A stretch of 64,000 bases of DNA from assembly GCA_963702105.1 (NCBI GenBank), contig OY969712.1, positions 2,542,001 to 2,606,000 of the forward strand, read 5' to 3'. The DNA is from ZC4RG20 sp963702105. GTDB lineage: Bacteria > Pseudomonadota > Gammaproteobacteria > Steroidobacterales > Rariloculaceae. This document shows positions 61,623-64,000 of this stretch, one piece after another. Made by a program: the position numbers and the translations under genes. The notes beneath the pieces were generated by a model that ran no database searches, was not told the origin of the DNA, and saw nothing but the letters and a program-made list of their open reading frames with translations. Each line of letters opens with the position of its first letter. Positions within the stretch are counted from its first letter, which is position 1.

Positions 61623-64000
61623 ATGGAAGACAGCTTTGGCGCCCGGCGGACGTTTCGCGTCGGGGGCACCGACTACCGCATTCACAGGCTCGATGCAGTC
61701 AGCGGCGCGGATACGCTGCCGTACACGCTGAAGATCCTACTCGAGAACCTGCTGCGCCACGAGGACGGCGCCAACATCACCGCCGAAGACATCCGGGCGC
61801 TCGCGGCCTGGGATCCGAAGGCCGAGCCCGACCGCGAGATCTCATTCACGCCGGCCCGCGTGATCCTGCAGGACTTCACGGGCGTGCCGGCCGTCGTCGA
61901 TCTTGCGGCGATGCGCGATGCGGTCGTCAAGCTGGGCGGCAAAGCGGATTCGATCAACCCGCTCTCGCCCGTCGAGCTCGTCATCGACCATTCGGTGCAG
62001 GTGGACCGCTTCGGCACGCCGCAGGCGCTCGCCGAAAACAACGCCATCGAGTTCCAGCGCAATCGCGAGCGCTACGCCTTCCTGCGCTGGGGACAGAACG
62101 CGTTCCACAACTTTCGCGTCGTGCCGCCGAACACGGGCATCGTGCACCAGGTCAACCTCGAGTACCTCGGCCGCGTCGTCTTCGACGCGGAGCAGGACGG
62201 CGCGCGCTCTGCCTACCCCGATACGCTCGTGGGCACGGACTCGCACACGACCATGATCAACGGCCTCGGCGTCCTCGGCTGGGGCGTCGGGGGCATCGAG
62301 GCCGAGGCCGCGATGCTGGGGCAGCCCATCACGATGCTGATTCCGCAGGTCATCGGCTTCGAGCTCACGGGCCGGCTCGCCGAAGGCGCGACGGGCACGG
62401 ACCTCGTCCTGACCGTGACCGAAATGCTGCGCAAGTACGGCGTGGTCGGTAAGTTCGTCGAGTTCTTCGGCGAGGGCCTCGATCACCTGCCCCTGGCCGA
62501 CCGCGCGACCATCGGCAATATGTCTCCCGAGTACGGCAGCACCTGCGCCGTGTTCCCGATCGACAACGAGACGCTGCGCTACCTCGAGCTCTCGGGCCGC
62601 GACGCGCACCGCATCGAGCTCGTCGAGCGCTACGCGAAGGAGCAGGGCCTTTGGCGCACGGGCGCGGACGCGAAGACTCGCTACACTCACGTGCTCTCGC
62701 TCGACCTCGGCGCCGTCGAGCCCAGCATCTCCGGCCCGCGCCGTCCCCAGGAGCGCATCGCGCTGCGCGGCGCCGGCGCACAGGTCAAGAAGCTGCTGCC
62801 GCAGGGCGAGCCGAAGCGCGCGGGCGTCGAGCTCGACGGCCAGGCGTTCGACCTCGAGGACGGCGCCGTCGTGATCGCCGCCATCACGAGCTGCACGAAC
62901 ACCTCGAACCCGGCCGTCATGATCGGCGCCGGGCTCCTGGCCCGTAATGCCGCCGCGCGCGGCCTGACGCGCAAGCCTTGGGTCAAGACGAGCCTCGCGC
63001 CGGGCTCGAAGGTCGTCACGGACTATTTCGAGAAGTGCGGCCTGCTCGACGATCTCGCGCAACTCGGCTTCAACCTCGTGGGCTACGGATGTACCACTTG
63101 CATCGGAAATTCCGGACCCCTGCCCGATCCGATCGGCGAGGCGATCCAGCAGCAGGACATGACGGTCTGCTCGGTGCTCTCGGGCAATCGCAACTTCGAA
63201 GGCCGCATCCACCCCCTGGTCAAGATGAACTTCCTGGCCTCGCCGCCGCTCGTCGTCGCTTACGCGATTGCGGGCAATCTCAAGGTCGACCTGTACAAGG
63301 ACCCCCTCGGGAAAGACCGCGACGGCAAGCCCGTCTACCTCAAGGACGTTCTGGCCGAGCTCCAAGGAGATTCACGACCTCATCGCCGCGAACGTGACTT
63401 CCGAGATGTTCAAGTCGAGCTATGCGAACGTCTTCGCGGGCGACGCGAACTGGAACGGCCTCGACGTGCCGGGCGGGGAAACGTACGCATGGGACAAGGA
63501 CTCGACCTACGTGCAGCACCCGCCCTTCTTCGAAGGCATGAGGCGCGAGACCGTGCCGACGAGCGACATCCACGGCGCGCGCGTGCTCGCGCTGCTCGGC
63601 GACATGGTCACGACCGACCACATCTCACCGGCCGGCTCGATCGGCGTCGACAGTCCCGCGGGCCGCTACCTGCGCTCGCTCGGCGTAGAAAAGAAAGACT
63701 TCAACAGCTACGGATCGCGCCGCGGCAACCACGAGGTCATGATGCGAGGCACGTTCGCGAACGTGCGGCTGCGCAATCGGCTCGCGCCGGGCACCGAGGG
63801 CGGCTGGACGACCTACCTGCCGACGAACGAGCAGACGAGCATCTACGACGCGGCCATGCGCTACAAGGATTCCGACACGCCGCTGCTCGTCATCGCGGGC
63901 AAGGAATACGGCGCGGGCTCCTCGCGCGACTGGGCCGCCAAGGGCACCGCGCTGCTCGGCGTCAAGGCCGTGCTGGCCGAAAGCTTCGAGCGCATCCACC
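61623..64000 (+). CDS. acnA: Aconitate hydratase A, frameshifted and cut by the window end
   Basis: TCA-cycle iron-sulfur enzyme (citrate to isocitrate). The first frame, from ATG 61623, carries MEDSFGARRTFRVGGTDYR, GTDSHTTMINGLGVLGWGVG, the cluster cysteines in ITSCTNTSNP and YGCTTCIGNSGPLPDPI, and runs to PVYLKD. At GACGTTC (63345-63351) the frame breaks: deleting one T gives KDVWPSSKEIHDL, the expected sequence, and the rest (MVTTDHISPAGSI, NSYGSRRGNHEVMMRGTFAN, KEYGAGSSRDWAAKG) follows to the window end. The C-terminal 100 or so residues lie outside. A sequencing error is likely, since loss of the main aconitase would be costly unless acnB exists. Confidence 0.93.
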   Translation, partial: MEDSFGARRTFRVGGTDYRIHRLDAVSGADTLPYTLKILLENLLRHEDGANITAEDIRALAAWDPKAEPDREISFTPARVILQDFTGVPAVVDLAAMRDAVVKLGGKADSINPLSPVELVIDHSVQVDRFGTPQALAENNAIEFQRNRERYAFLRWGQNAFHNFRVVPPNTGIVHQVNLEYLGRVVFDAEQDGARSAYPDTLVGTDSHTTMINGLGVLGWGVGGIEAEAAMLGQPITMLIPQVIGFELTGRLAEGATGTDLVLTVTEMLRKYGVVGKFVEFFGEGLDHLPLADRATIGNMSPEYGSTCAVFPIDNETLRYLELSGRDAHRIELVERYAKEQGLWRTGADAKTRYTHVLSLDLGAVEPSISGPRRPQERIALRGAGAQVKKLLPQGEPKRAGVELDGQAFDLEDGAVVIAAITSCTNTSNPAVMIGAGLLARNAAARGLTRKPWVKTSLAPGSKVVTDYFEKCGLLDDLAQLGFNLVGYGCTTCIGNSGPLPDPIGEAIQQQDMTVCSVLSGNRNFEGRIHPLVKMNFLASPPLVVAYAIAGNLKVDLYKDPLGKDRDGKPVYLKDVLAELQGDSRPHRRERDFRDVQVELCERLRGRRELERPRRAGRGNVRMGQGLDLRAAPALLRRHEARDRADERHPRRARARAARRHGHDRPHLTGRLDRRRQSRGPLPALARRRKERLQQLRIAPRQPRGHDARHVRERAAAQSARAGHRGRLDDLPADERADEHLRRGHALQGFRHAAARHRGQGIRRGLLARLGRQGHRAARRQGRAGRKLRAHP

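Overview
The window reads as chromosomal DNA from a high-GC, Gram-negative, aerobic gammaproteobacterium. The clues are uvrC next to pgsA, a nudJ-like gene and mnmA close to purB, minC-minD-minE in that order, a PhoP/PhoQ-type pair, TonB and lipoprotein export signals, and a large set of periplasmic quinoproteins. A member of the Steroidobacteraceae or a related order would fit, but that is inference. I see no rRNA, tRNA, prophage, integrase or CRISPR array.

Layout. From 1 to 8.2 kb: a surface-antigen fragment, a DHA2 efflux pump (frameshifted), a dihaem cytochrome c with a PQQ alcohol dehydrogenase (frameshifted), a cyclophilin lipoprotein, an LLM flavoprotein, a secreted NTF2-like protein and a VOC protein. 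From 8.3 to 20.2 kb: a PQQ-propeller lipoprotein, lldD-like oxidase with an APC permease, oligoendopeptidase and amidase, a soluble quinoprotein (frameshifted), a DNA ligase remnant with a large internal deletion, and a DUF6152-like protein. From 20.5 to 25.4 kb: a PAS-GGDEF-EAL protein and minCDE. From 25.4 to 36 kb: a quinoprotein-cupin fusion, an App1-type phosphatase, an exported peroxiredoxin, an unusual RNase HII, a microcin-like peptide with a small membrane protein, a second NTF2-like protein and a TonB receptor. From 36 to 46.9 kb: a second PQQ dehydrogenase with a tiny membrane gene, a Rieske protein, pgsA-uvrC, isocitrate dehydrogenase, class II DAHP synthase, NfeD and a slipin. From 46.9 to 57.4 kb: hrpA, a phoQ/phoP-like pair with a PepSY gene, a glycine-zipper protein, mazG, a CoA-type Nudix gene and fumC. 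From 57.5 kb to the end: purB, a DUF7931-like gene, nudJ, mnmA and acnA (frameshifted, cut by the window end).

Three signals stand out. First, five long-hairpin elements and one half copy, built on the arm GGGGTCAGAGCCCTTTT, sit flush against stop codons. They look like REPIN-type mobile repeats doing the work of terminators. Second, four otherwise conserved genes carry single-base frameshifts, three of them at the same word GACGTTC where conservation predicts GACGTC. That points to a systematic sequencing artefact, possibly from DNA modification, or to a site-specific mutational process. Third, the locus at 31.1-31.6 kb encodes a double-glycine-type leader peptide of 71 residues followed by an 84-residue membrane protein. 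This is a candidate microcin and immunity pair and the most plausible undescribed small system here.

Central metabolism is well represented: icd, acnA, fumC, class II aroG and purB. The quinoproteins, cytochrome c, Rieske protein and TonB receptor suggest periplasmic oxidation of alcohols, sugars or aldehydes feeding the respiratory chain.
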